DNA from: Bdellovibrionales bacterium GWA1_52_35
Lineage (GTDB): Bacteria > Bdellovibrionota > UBA1018
Direction of reading: 5' to 3'
Assembly (NCBI GenBank): GCA_001769805.1
Contig: MEPO01000022.1
Location: 1 to 64,000, forward strand
Length of the DNA: 64,000 nt
The notes under the pieces were generated by a model. It worked only from the letters and a program-made list of their open reading frames with translations, did not search any database and was not told the origin of the DNA. The number at the start of each line of letters is the position of its first letter. Within the stretch, counting starts at the first letter, position 1. Position numbers and translations under genes: made by a program. Of this stretch, positions 1 through 7,943 are shown one piece after another.

Positions 1-30
1 TTCTGTGTAACGACTCTTTTTCATCTCCAT
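1..30 (-). CDS. IS3-family transposase OrfA, first ten codons only
   Basis: The minus strand from base 30 reads ATG GAG ATG AAA AAG AGT CGT TAC ACA GAA, giving MEMKKSRYTE. This matches the usual opening of IS3-family OrfA proteins (MKKSRFTEEQI type), the small helix-turn-helix subunit that is joined to the OrfB integrase by frameshifting. A strong ribosome-binding site lies just upstream. Only ten residues are visible, so the family call rests on this N-terminus plus the nearby inverted-repeat-like end. Confidence 0.55.
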   Translation of the reverse strand, partial: MEMKKSRYTE

Positions 31-99
31 GCCTCCTTCGGCAGTTATGACACGGAGTTTCCTAACTTCAAACTGGATCAAGAACTGGGGGGAAGGTCA
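1..99 (-). mobile_element. IS3-family insertion sequence, truncated by the window edge
   Basis: Read on the minus strand, the sequence from 99 inward begins TGACCTTCCCCCCAG, which resembles the terminal inverted repeat of the IS407-like group of IS3 elements (TG end followed by a run of C). It continues to a ribosome-binding site (AAGGAGG, rc of 32-38) and an OrfA-like start codon. The rest of the element lies left of the window, so the second end, the target duplication and intactness cannot be judged. That base 99 is the end is inferred from the TGACC terminus. Confidence 0.6.
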
Positions 100-199
100 A
101 AGCTATGCCAGGCAAAATTTGCAGGAGTAATTCAAAAGAGGCGAACAACGTCCATCTTCTGTCTTGCGGTCTTTTATCGGCTTATAACGAGGCCACATT

Positions 200-685
200 T
201 CAAATCCATCTTCTCGTTCGAGATTTGTAATCAAGATAGCTTCCACCAAAAATATTTTCAAGGGCTCTCTCTTCGCTAGGGATGACTACGGTGTCCACAG
301 TCAATAAAAAGACTATCGAGAATATCACGCCGAGTGGTGAATTCATGGCAAGTGCAAAGCCAATCAAACTTGTGAGCATTCCAAGATACATCGGATTTCT
401 AGTGGCCCTGTAAAGACCTTTTGTTACCAACTTGGTCGGCATTTTATTGGGATTTAGTGTTGTTCCAGCACTTTTGAAGAAACCACCTGAAACAATTATC
501 AGTAAACTTCCTAAGACAAAAAGGCCCCATCCAATAGAATTCCACGCTCTCCCAAAGGTAAACGATAACAGAGAGCGTGCTAGCCACGACATAATTAGTA
601 GGATACTTGTCAAAACTAAAGGATATTTAATCACATATACCTTCACGGGATTCTTCAATAGATCGGCTCCGTAATAATAGTACAT
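200..685 (-). CDS. Isoprenylcysteine/phospholipid methyltransferase-family membrane protein
   Basis: This 161-residue protein has about four membrane segments. It carries the C-terminal signature of the ICMT/PEMT methyltransferase superfamily: a TKGLYRATRNPMYLG block at about residues 88-102, then a second conserved block with paired glutamates (PSEERALENIFG), a YLDYK segment and a terminal RRWI. These bind S-adenosylmethionine and the lipid-facing substrate in the family. The substrate here is unknown; small stand-alone members often methylate membrane thiols or lipids. The gene lies in A/T-rich DNA unlike the conjugation operon to its right and points toward the IS element. It may be cargo of the mobile region or chromosomal. 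Confidence 0.8.
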   Translation of the reverse strand: MYYYYGADLLKNPVKVYVIKYPLVLTSILLIMSWLARSLLSFTFGRAWNSIGWGLFVLGSLLIIVSGGFFKSAGTTLNPNKMPTKLVTKGLYRATRNPMYLGMLTSLIGFALAMNSPLGVIFSIVFLLTVDTVVIPSEERALENIFGGSYLDYKSRTRRWI

Positions 686-719
686 GAAATTTCCTAATTT
701 CAGTATTCGATAGCGCGCT

Positions 720-774
720 CGTCTCTCATGAGTGAGAGACTTTTAGTGCGAGAGTCTCTCACTCATGAGAGACG
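720..774. repeat. Perfect 21-bp inverted repeat with self-palindromic arms
   Basis: Bases 720-740 and 754-774 are exact reverse complements separated by a 13-base loop. Each arm is itself a palindrome, gtctctca-tgag-tgagagac, so the 8-mer motif occurs four times in alternating orientation. It sits in the 686-936 intergenic region between the divergent methyltransferase gene (start 685) and the conjugation operon (start 937). A terminator is unlikely because no T-run follows either arm. An operator for a dimeric regulator, or a cruciform recombination/replication site, fits better. No gene was found in 686-936. Confidence 0.85.
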
Positions 775-936
775 GGTGTTCCTGGACTCCTTTCACTTAA
801 ATTCCACTATTCTCAATCATTGCGCAAAATTAGACCGCTTTAGACTTGTCCTCTCGCTGAGCTGACTCGCCTGGCACGTCATTGCTCTTTAGTCCTCCCA
901 AACGCGGCAGTCGCCGCCAAACGAAAGGGAGGATTT

Positions 937-1188
937 GTGAAATTAAAAGTCAGACGAATTGGCCGGTATTGGATCGGCACGGACCTGTTGGACGAGGGCT
1001 ACCGCCCGGAAGACATCTTCGACATCGATACCCCGGTGACCGAGCTTCCGGAACTCATGGATCGCGACAAGCGAAATGGCGTGCGCTGGATCTGTTGCCC
1101 GCGCTGTAACGAGATCTCGCAGATCGGTATTGAGCGCCCAAGCTGCGAACTCTGCGGCTGGAATCAAAACAAGCGGAAGGGGGAATAG
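937..1188 (+). CDS. Small zinc-ribbon protein, first gene of the conjugation operon
   Basis: This 83-residue protein has two cysteine pairs near its C-terminus, CPRC at about residues 54-57 and CELCGW at about 70-75. They would form a zinc ribbon. The start is GTG at 937, chosen because a strong ribosome-binding site (gaaagggagg) precedes it by four bases. The next gene starts three bases after its stop. I do not recognise the family. Its position at the head of the type IV secretion operon suggests a regulator or accessory factor of transfer, which is inference. Confidence 0.6.
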   Translation: MKLKVRRIGRYWIGTDLLDEGYRPEDIFDIDTPVTELPELMDRDKRNGVRWICCPRCNEISQIGIERPSCELCGWNQNKRKGE

Positions 1189-1190
1189 AC

Positions 1191-1370
1191 ATGCGGAAGC
1201 TTACTCAGTTTCTTGCGTTCCTTCGGGAGCTTCTCTTCGGTCGAAAAGGTCGAATGGAAATCAACCAACAATCAACTGAAAACAGAACTCGATGGATCAC
1301 CAACGAAGACTGGCTCCAAGAGCAGGAAGAGCACCAGTTCAGAAACCATATTTGGAGGGATTACCTATGA
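1191..1370 (+). CDS. Hypothetical 59-residue protein
   Basis: A short ORF from ATG 1191 has a good ribosome-binding site (ggaaggggga) and begins three bases after the preceding stop. It ends in an ATGA overlap with the next gene at 1367. The product starts MRKLTQFLAFLRELLFGRK, a basic amphipathic or membrane-associating N-terminus, and is then polar and rich in Glu, Gln, Asn and Trp. No family is recognised. The tight spacing and coupled stop/start support it as a real operon member. Confidence 0.5.
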   Translation: MRKLTQFLAFLRELLFGRKGRMEINQQSTENRTRWITNEDWLQEQEEHQFRNHIWRDYL

Positions 1371-1843
1371 GCAATATCAACAGCGAATTTGAGAACACGT
1401 CGGGACTTGCCAGTATTGGTCCGTTGCATCGGTTTCGGCTGATGCAGGGGCATGTCACCAGGGAGGGGCGCCTTGAGAAGAGCAACTCCGTAGGAATGGC
1501 CTTCTTGAAGGAGGGACGCAATCTGTACGTCCTACGATTGAATACTTTTATCGATGCGAGGTTCTATCTTGCGCCTTCGCGAGACAAACCATCGCGGTAT
1601 CTCCTCATGACACGCGAGCGATCGAGCAATCCGAGATCGAGACGGAAGTATTTCTGGAACTTCATCGGAAATGGAACCGTCGATGCATCCATTGGAGTTA
1701 TTCGAATCAAATTCGATCTCTTTGAGGAAACGATTTACATGAGCCTGTTTCCGGAGCCGGATGCGCCAGAGGTGAAGGACGCGAAAGCTGCAAAATACGA
1801 GGAAACAGCACCAGGCGAGGCTGACTTCGACGCTGCGGCCTGA
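1367..1843 (+). CDS. Hypothetical protein of the conjugation operon
   Basis: This 158-residue protein starts at ATG 1367, inside the stop of the previous gene, with a near-perfect ribosome-binding site (tttggaggg). A longer in-frame extension to 1292 exists but would overlap the previous gene and lacks such a site. The middle of the protein is rich in Arg and aromatic residues with alternating strand-like stretches; the end is acidic and Ala-rich. There is no signal peptide or membrane segment, so it is probably cytoplasmic. It lies just upstream of the pilin gene. No family is recognised. Confidence 0.55.
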   Translation: MSNINSEFENTSGLASIGPLHRFRLMQGHVTREGRLEKSNSVGMAFLKEGRNLYVLRLNTFIDARFYLAPSRDKPSRYLLMTRERSSNPRSRRKYFWNFIGNGTVDASIGVIRIKFDLFEETIYMSLFPEPDAPEVKDAKAAKYEETAPGEADFDAAA

Positions 1844-1896
1844 ATCGTATCTCGCCATCTTCAGAACAAAACCAAAGCAAACAAAGGAAAAATCCA

Positions 1897-2184
1897 ATGA
1901 AACGCTATCAATCTTTAATCACATTCGGATTCATCGCCGCGCTTGCGCTGGCGACACCCGAGCTTGCTCATGCAGGTATCGAGTCGAGCCTGATGGATCT
2001 GAAGCTGAAACTCACGGGAGTGATTTTGCCACTCCTGTCGGTGATCGGTATAGCAATCGCGGCTATATCGTTTTTCACCGGAAATCCCCAAGCCAAACAG
2101 CACATCTTCTATGCCGTTCTGGGCTGCATATTTGGCTTCGGAGCCCAGGCCATCGTGGATTTCATCGCGCAAACGGTTCGATAG
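1897..2184 (+). CDS. virB2: VirB2/TrbC-like conjugative pilin
   Basis: This 95-residue protein has a signal peptide ending in an AHA cleavage site at about residue 26. The mature part is about 69 residues and has two hydrophobic helices separated by a short polar GNPQAKQ loop, which is the layout of VirB2/TrbC pilin subunits that assemble the conjugative pilus or channel. It directly precedes VirB3 and VirB4, the standard order in type IV secretion operons. The call rests on size, topology and position; pilins have little sequence conservation. Confidence 0.8.
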   Translation: MKRYQSLITFGFIAALALATPELAHAGIESSLMDLKLKLTGVILPLLSVIGIAIAAISFFTGNPQAKQHIFYAVLGCIFGFGAQAIVDFIAQTVR

Positions 2185-2193
2185 GTGGGGATC

Positions 2194-2520
2194 ATGGACG
2201 AGCAGGGGCTGCTTACCAGTAAAGTGCCGCGTGCGTTGGAGATGAAAAGTAAACTCTTCGGGTTTGAACTTCCCGATCTGTTGTTCATTTTCATGAATCT
2301 CGCGATTACCAACCTCGTATTTGGCGCGACCCGGTTTCGCTATCCGCTGGTCTGGGGAACAACGCTAGGCATCGCGCTGTTTCTCTTCTTCGTGAAGCGC
2401 GGACGGCCCGACGCCTACCTTCAACATTTTGGGGAATTTGTCGCGCAGCCTGCCTACCGTGCGGCGGGAGCGGCCGACAGAAAATATAGAAAGTTCAGGA
2501 AAGGAGGAAAGATATGTTGA
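2194..2520 (+). CDS. virB3: VirB3-like inner-membrane protein of the conjugation channel
   Basis: A protein of about 108 residues has two adjacent hydrophobic segments (about residues 27-60) followed by a basic, cytoplasmic C-terminus. This matches VirB3/TrbD/TraL, small inner-membrane partners of the VirB4 ATPase. I prefer ATG 2194, preceded by aggtgggg, over the GTG at 2185 that abuts the pilin stop codon. The end overlaps the start of virB4 by seven bases, consistent with translational coupling. The VirB3 name is supported mainly by topology and the B2-B3-B4 order. Confidence 0.75.
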   Translation: MDEQGLLTSKVPRALEMKSKLFGFELPDLLFIFMNLAITNLVFGATRFRYPLVWGTTLGIALFLFFVKRGRPDAYLQHFGEFVAQPAYRAAGAADRKYRKFRKGGKIC

Positions 2521-5039
2521 AAGAAACGTCGCAAGACGCCCCACTGGCAGAAGAATTACCTTACTGGGAGTTCGTCGAGACGCCAATGGTCCACGCAATT
2601 CTGATGGATGGCTCATTGGTGACGGGCGTCGAAGTGAGTTTGCGAGATATCGAGTGCTTGAGTGAGGCTGAGATCAACCAATTTACGGGCGGTTTGCGGG
2701 CTGCCCTCAATTCGGTCTCGGAGGGAACATCCCTCCAATTTGTCTTTGGGGTGAATTCGGATTTCTCCCGGAAGTTGGAAGAGCACCGGGCAGGGCGATC
2801 TCAGTTGATGCACCCGTTGGTTCAGGCGATCGCGGAGGACCGAGATCATCGACTGGACGAGGCTCGGAAGAGTGGCGTCCTATACCGACCACGGCTCTCG
2901 GTCTTTGTTCGAATCCCGATGATCGAGACAAAGAAGGCCGCATGGTTTAAGCGGAAAGAACTATTTTCGAAGGAAGCGGAACGAGCGTATTCCGAGACGT
3001 TGGAGGTACTGAGCCAGAACATTGTGGGCCTGATCTCGTCGCTTGAGGCGGCAGGACTTGAGTGTCGACCTTTGAAGAAAGATGAAGTAGTTGATCAGAT
3101 CCACCGATTCCTGAATCCAAAACGTTCAAGGTCGGAACCAACGCCAAAATTACTGAATATTGAAGAGCCGGAACTCGAAAGCGATCTGCTCGAAGAGGCG
3201 CCATGGCTCGCGAGCCAGTCCCCAAGGGAGCAACTCGTTTTTGGTGATCTTGTTCTGGGATACGAGGGCTTTACGCTGGATTCGTGTGCTCATCGTGTCA
3301 TCACGCTCAAGACCCTGCCTGAAGTGACGTTTGCGGGGCAGCTCTCGAACTTCCTCCGGATGCCATTTCATTACGATCTGGTTCTATCAATCGAGGTACC
3401 GGCCCAGGCCTCCGAAATGGGAAAGCTTCAGCAAAAGCGGAAGATGGCTCATTCACTCGCCGTCACTGAGGGCGGCCGGGCATCGGATCTTGAGAGTGAG
3501 TCAAAACTCTCGTCAGCAGAGGAGTTGATTCGGGAATTGTTGAATACCGGGCAGCGAATTTACGCCGCTCAGGTGACTGTGCTTTTGCGTGCTCCGGCGA
3601 CACCCGAGGGAGCAAAGGCGCTGAATCGGCAGGTGCGTGAGGTCCTGGGGCGTTTTCGTGGTCTTCAGGGAGCCGAGGGTTTGGAGGAGACTGTCGGAGC
3701 GTGGAAGATTGTCAAAGGAGACCTTCCGGCAGCACCCGTTTCGCTTGTGCGTGCCCGGAAGATGAAGACCAATAATCTTGCCGATTTCATTCCTGTCTAC
3801 GGGCCTAGTGAGGGGGATTCCAATCCAGTAGTGCTCTTTCGGAATAGATTGGGTGGACTCGTGGGTTACAACCCGTTTGACCCAGGGCTTCCGAACTACA
3901 ACTGCCTTGTCACTGGTTCATCGGGGGCAGGGAAGAGCTTTCTCAATAACTGCATTTTGCTTCAGGAACTCGCCGGGAATCTGCGGGTATTCATCATTGA
4001 TATTGGTGGCTCGTATAGAAAACTGACTGAAGCCTTTGGCGGTCAGTATCTGGAAATCAACCTTTCGGACGAATACCGGCTTAACCCGTTCGATATGGCT
4101 GATCCGTCGCAGGAGCCCAGTAGCCAGAAGATCAAGTCACTTCTTGCCATCGTCGAAAGCATGGTCTCAGAAGACGAAAGAGCGAAATTGCCGAAGCTCG
4201 ATCGGACCTTACTGGAGAAAGCGATCATCGAGCTTTATAGGGCAAATCGGGTGGAAGGCAAGGTCCCGACCCTTTCAGATTTAGCAGCCGCGCTGGAAAC
4301 TAGCGATGAGCCATCCATGATAGCTGTTTCCAAGATGCTTTACCCGTGGACGGGGGATCGTCCCTACGGGCGACTTCTGGACGGCGCGGGCAGCATTCGA
4401 ACGAACGCTCCCATCTGCACCTTTGATCTGAAGGGGCTGTCGCACTACCCGGATCTTCAGAGTGTCATGATTCTGATTCTGACGGACTACATCCTAACTC
4501 GGGTTGAGCAGAACAAATCGAGTCGGAAACGAATCATTCTTGATGAAGCTTGGGAGCTTCTCAAGTCGACGGCAGCGGCGAATTTCATGGAGTATTGCGC
4601 CAGAACGCTTCGAAAGACGGGTTCTGGAATCACCTTCATTACTCAAGGCGTAGAGGAGATCGTCGCGAGTCCCATTGGGTCAGCCATTCTGAACAATACC
4701 GCAACGAAGTTTATTATGCTCCAGCGGGGTAGTTCGGAAATCATCCGTGAAACTCTGAAATTGAATGAACAGGAACTCGCTCTCATTCATTCGATCGAGC
4801 AGCGCAAAGGTGAATACTCCGAGGGCTTCATGATTGAAGGGGATACGCGGAAAGTCATCCGCGTTCATCCGGGGCCGTTCGAGTATTGGCTTTCAACGAG
4901 TGATGCTCAGGACAATCTCTACCTTGGAAGTTTGCGGGAGCAGGGCATGAGTCTTGTGGAAGCAATCAGGAGGGCTGCCCAGGAGTATCCGAACGGGATC
5001 GGGAAGGCTGGCAAGGGAGGGAAGAATGAAACGGCTTAA
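2514..5039 (+). CDS. virB4: VirB4 ATPase of the type IV secretion system
   Basis: At 841 residues this is the usual size for VirB4/TrbE/TraC, the large cytoplasmic ATPase that powers pilus assembly and transfer. An N-terminal CagE/TrbE-type region is followed by a RecA-like ATPase domain with Walker A GSSGAGKSF at about residues 468-476 and Walker B RIILDEAWE at about 670-678. Nearby ILTDYILTRV and FITQGVEEI segments are also typical. The start has an excellent ribosome-binding site (aaggagg at 2501). The next gene begins inside its last codons. VirB4 is the best conserved marker of a conjugation system, so the identification is firm. Confidence 0.96.
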   Translation: MLKETSQDAPLAEELPYWEFVETPMVHAILMDGSLVTGVEVSLRDIECLSEAEINQFTGGLRAALNSVSEGTSLQFVFGVNSDFSRKLEEHRAGRSQLMHPLVQAIAEDRDHRLDEARKSGVLYRPRLSVFVRIPMIETKKAAWFKRKELFSKEAERAYSETLEVLSQNIVGLISSLEAAGLECRPLKKDEVVDQIHRFLNPKRSRSEPTPKLLNIEEPELESDLLEEAPWLASQSPREQLVFGDLVLGYEGFTLDSCAHRVITLKTLPEVTFAGQLSNFLRMPFHYDLVLSIEVPAQASEMGKLQQKRKMAHSLAVTEGGRASDLESESKLSSAEELIRELLNTGQRIYAAQVTVLLRAPATPEGAKALNRQVREVLGRFRGLQGAEGLEETVGAWKIVKGDLPAAPVSLVRARKMKTNNLADFIPVYGPSEGDSNPVVLFRNRLGGLVGYNPFDPGLPNYNCLVTGSSGAGKSFLNNCILLQELAGNLRVFIIDIGGSYRKLTEAFGGQYLEINLSDEYRLNPFDMADPSQEPSSQKIKSLLAIVESMVSEDERAKLPKLDRTLLEKAIIELYRANRVEGKVPTLSDLAAALETSDEPSMIAVSKMLYPWTGDRPYGRLLDGAGSIRTNAPICTFDLKGLSHYPDLQSVMILILTDYILTRVEQNKSSRKRIILDEAWELLKSTAAANFMEYCARTLRKTGSGITFITQGVEEIVASPIGSAILNNTATKFIMLQRGSSEIIRETLKLNEQELALIHSIEQRKGEYSEGFMIEGDTRKVIRVHPGPFEYWLSTSDAQDNLYLGSLREQGMSLVEAIRRAAQEYPNGIGKAGKGGKNETA

Positions 5040-5733
5040 GAGATCTTTTCTCGTATTGATGCTCGGTATCACGCTTGCCCTTCCGAAGAATGGTCGCGCG
5101 GATTTGTTTGGTGGCGATATCGTCGTATTATCTCAGATTCTCATTCAAACGATCCAGCAGCTCTATCAGTTGAAACAGATCTTCTCGACGGGGTCGGATA
5201 CGCTTGGGCTTCTACGTGATGTGAATCGCGGAATTCGCGATGGCCTGCGAGTCATCCAAATCATCAATCCCAAGTTTAATCCAGGCCTTTATGGAAATCT
5301 CGATTCGGCGGATCAGGTCATGCGTGCGATCCAGGACCTTTACGGCCGAATCCCCCAGAGCGGGGAGACGAAACTTCAAGAAGCGCAAGATCACTCAGCC
5401 GCTGAGGGGATCGCCATGAACGGAACACTTTTTCGGTTCGCTGACCAGGCGGATGAGGAAGGAAAACGGATCTTCGAGCATTCGCAGTCGGTAAGTCCGC
5501 AGGGCGCGACAAAGTTGACTGCCCAGTCAGTCGCTGTCTTGATTGGCATTACGACTCAGGTGCTTCGCACCAACTCGATGATGCTCAAAATGATGAGCGA
5601 AAACCTCGCGCTTCAGAATCGGCGAGACAAAATCCAATCGGCGCAGTTCAAAACTCAATATGACGGGATTTCCGGAGCACTCGGGAACTTGCCCGCCTCC
5701 ACAGCTCTAAAGCCTCTGAGCGGAGGAGAATGA
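5026..5733 (+). CDS. VirB5/TrbJ-like secreted conjugation protein
   Basis: A 235-residue protein begins at ATG 5026, 14 bases inside the virB4 end, with a gggaggga ribosome-binding site; a longer frame from 4954 is only overlap. A signal peptide ends near NGRA|D (about residue 24). The mature protein is helical and Gln-rich, opening with a repeated QLYQLKQ-like heptad pattern, as in TrbJ and VirB5 proteins that act at the pilus tip or in the periplasm. Its position between virB4 and virB6 agrees. Sequence identity in this family is low, so the call is moderate. Confidence 0.7.
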   Translation: MKRLKRSFLVLMLGITLALPKNGRADLFGGDIVVLSQILIQTIQQLYQLKQIFSTGSDTLGLLRDVNRGIRDGLRVIQIINPKFNPGLYGNLDSADQVMRAIQDLYGRIPQSGETKLQEAQDHSAAEGIAMNGTLFRFADQADEEGKRIFEHSQSVSPQGATKLTAQSVAVLIGITTQVLRTNSMMLKMMSENLALQNRRDKIQSAQFKTQYDGISGALGNLPASTALKPLSGGE

Positions 5734-5734
5734 T

Positions 5735-6616
5735 ATGCCGCAGTTTGAACTATTGGGTTCACTTACTCAGAATCTCCATCAGGAATTCGTCAGAATCTAC
5801 TATTTGATGCTCCCGGTGTTTTTCGCGCTAGCGGTGGCAGTGGCCTGGTTTCGATCTCCGCAGGGCAGTATCGAGTTTCTAGATGTACTGAAGCGAGCAT
5901 TGATCTCAACACTACTCCTGGTCGCGTTCCCGGACATCAGTCGGGCAATTCTCTTTATTGCTGATGGAATCACTGAGCGGATTGATGCGCTAAATAGCTT
6001 GGACACGATGATCCGAATGGCGCAGGAAAAGGCCCAGGGCTACTCGCTATCTCCGACAAGTATCCTGCTTCAGTTCAACGATCTGATTATCGCAACGTTA
6101 TCGTTTCTCAGTTACATCGTTTTGTATGTTGCTCGCTATCTGACGATCGCGATGTATCACTTCTTTTGGATCTTCTTCATGGTCTCGGCTCCGCTTCTGC
6201 TCCTATTCAACATGTTTAGGTCCACAAGTCAGATTACCGCGAACTTATTCAAGGGAATGATTGAAGTCGCGAGTTGGAAAATCGTCTGGGCGATATTAGG
6301 CGCGATGCTTTCGGCGTTGTCCTTTGGCAACGCCTATCGGGCGGAAGGAAACTACCTGACGCTCATGGTGATGAACTTCGTGATTGCGACGGCAATGCTG
6401 GCGACTCCGCTGATTGTTAGGTCAATCGTAGGATCAGGCCTGCAGGCTGCTTCGTCCACTCTTGGACCGGCAGCGGTGGCGGCGATGATAGCTGCGCCTG
6501 CACGGGTGGCGATGGTAGCGGCCACGAGCCGCGGTGCTTTGAACGCGGGGCAAACGTTCGCGCGAGACAAGATCGAAAAGTTCAAGCCAAGAAATCATTT
6601 ACAGAAAGGAAAATAA
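5735..6616 (+). CDS. virB6: VirB6/TrbL-like polytopic membrane channel protein
   Basis: This 293-residue protein has five or more hydrophobic segments spread from about residue 20 to 240. The C-terminus is Ala-rich and then basic. This matches the VirB6/TrbL family, the inner-membrane channel component of type IV secretion. The start follows a strong ggaggag site and lies one base after the previous stop. Its stop shares a base with the next start. Family assignment rests on topology and on its place between the VirB5-like and VirB8-like genes. Confidence 0.78.
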   Translation: MPQFELLGSLTQNLHQEFVRIYYLMLPVFFALAVAVAWFRSPQGSIEFLDVLKRALISTLLLVAFPDISRAILFIADGITERIDALNSLDTMIRMAQEKAQGYSLSPTSILLQFNDLIIATLSFLSYIVLYVARYLTIAMYHFFWIFFMVSAPLLLLFNMFRSTSQITANLFKGMIEVASWKIVWAILGAMLSALSFGNAYRAEGNYLTLMVMNFVIATAMLATPLIVRSIVGSGLQAASSTLGPAAVAAMIAAPARVAMVAATSRGALNAGQTFARDKIEKFKPRNHLQKGK

Positions 6617-7194
6617 TGAAAAATGAAAATCATGCTCGGCTTCCTCACATGTTAGGAGCTTTGAGCCACGCAAATCAATATTTGAAAGCGTTTTCTATGG
6701 CTGCCATGGCCATTGCCGGACTTACCTTAGTTGTTCTCATTATTGGGGTGACGAGACCGCCCGTTGTTTTGACACTTTTGCCAAGCGGGGAGGTGCTCGA
6801 AAGAACGGCACTGCCCAAGGCCGAGGATCAGGTTCGGGTGGCCATCCGACATTACCTTGGGAAGCGGTATCAGTGGGAGCCCGCGACCGTGAAGCAGAAA
6901 TTGCAGGAAGCGCAGGCCTTCATACTCCCCGCGAATACTAAGGCATACCAGGCCGCAGTTGCAAATGTGTCCCGTTTTGCGACCGAAAAGCAGGTATCGC
7001 AACGGGTCTACCCAGAAAAGACGGAGGTCAGCCTTGAAAAGAAGACGGTGGCCGTCACCGGAGATCGGATTACTACAATTCAAGGACTGAGAGCGGCAGG
7101 CAGTCTCAACTTGGAGCTGAGTTTCGAGTTTGGTGCGAGGTCGCAGACAAATCCGTGGGGCATTTACATCACCAAAGAAAGGGAGTTGCAATGA
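6616..7194 (+). CDS. virB8: VirB8/TraE-like inner-membrane protein
   Basis: This 192-residue protein has one membrane helix near residues 30-52 and a periplasmic domain. Its length and layout are closer to F-plasmid TraE (about 190 residues) than to the larger VirB8/TrbF proteins. VirB8-like proteins link the inner-membrane complex to VirB9 and VirB10. The start shares its A with the preceding stop (TAATG), and the stop overlaps the next start (ATGA). The assignment to this slot is supported by position before virB9; TraE kinship is inferred from size and from the strand pattern of the last 60 residues. Confidence 0.72.
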   Translation: MKNENHARLPHMLGALSHANQYLKAFSMAAMAIAGLTLVVLIIGVTRPPVVLTLLPSGEVLERTALPKAEDQVRVAIRHYLGKRYQWEPATVKQKLQEAQAFILPANTKAYQAAVANVSRFATEKQVSQRVYPEKTEVSLEKKTVAVTGDRITTIQGLRAAGSLNLELSFEFGARSQTNPWGIYITKERELQ

Positions 7195-7943
7195 AGGTTT
7201 TGGCGTTGACGCTATTGTTCGCCCTTGTACCAATGGTTGGTGAGGCGGGTCTTCGTGTTCGGCATGTTGAAGTGAAACGGGATCAAATTGTCGTGGTCAG
7301 GACCGCGCTCGGTGTCGCAACCATTATTCAGGTTCCAGACAAGCCCAACAGTGTAGTTGTCGGGGATCAAGCTGGATTCAAAATCGAGTATCTTGACCAG
7401 GCGGTCACAATCAAACCGCTCCATAGCGGCGCAAAGAGCAATTTGTATATCTATACGGATTGGCGACGATTCAATGCGCAGCTCGTGACAGGTTCGGAGG
7501 CCGAAGCCGACTACGTGGTTTATTTGGAAAACGCCAGAATCGCACCGGAAGGGAGCCGTGAGGCAGAAAAGAATCTGACGAAAAAGGAAAGTCTCGGGAT
7601 GAAATGGACCCCGTACCGCAGGCGGATGAGAAGTGACGAGCTATCATTTGAGGTGAGGAGGCTTGGTCAGTCGTCAGATGGTCTTCTTGTCATCGAGTTT
7701 GCAATCACGTCGTCAAAACCGGTGTCGGTTCAGCCAGAGTGGATCTGGCTCACCCAGGCGAAGGCCGCCCGACCGATTCAGGGATTATTTCTCTCGACGG
7801 CAGAATTAAAGATGGGCGCGTCCGCCCAAGCTCTTATTCAGGTCCTTCGTTCAGACATCAACGAAAACGAGACAATTTATGTCGAGGTCAGGAGAAAGAA
7901 GACATCGGTCCTCAGCATTCCAAAGGTGGCCTCATGGAAATAG
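7191..7943 (+). CDS. virB9: VirB9/TrbG-like core-complex protein
   Basis: This 250-residue protein starts at ATG 7191 in an ATGA overlap with virB8. It has a signal peptide ending near residue 19. The first 100 mature residues follow the VirB9/TrbG pattern: a vatiiqvPdkp segment, a VVVGD segment, then IKPL and NLYIYTD blocks. VirB9 is periplasmic and forms the outer-membrane core with VirB10. The C-terminal half is less typical, and no VirB7 lipoprotein is adjacent; the Gly-zipper lipoprotein at 10,511 could take that place. The end overlaps virB10 by ten bases. Confidence 0.85.
   Translation: MKVLALTLLFALVPMVGEAGLRVRHVEVKRDQIVVVRTALGVATIIQVPDKPNSVVVGDQAGFKIEYLDQAVTIKPLHSGAKSNLYIYTDWRRFNAQLVTGSEAEADYVVYLENARIAPEGSREAEKNLTKKESLGMKWTPYRRRMRSDELSFEVRRLGQSSDGLLVIEFAITSSKPVSVQPEWIWLTQAKAARPIQGLFLSTAELKMGASAQALIQVLRSDINENETIYVEVRRKKTSVLSIPKVASWK

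Noticed and set aside
720..774. Reading the inverted repeat as an intrinsic terminator
   Set aside because: Neither side is followed by a T-run, and the loop is 13 bases with palindromic arms, unlike typical terminators.
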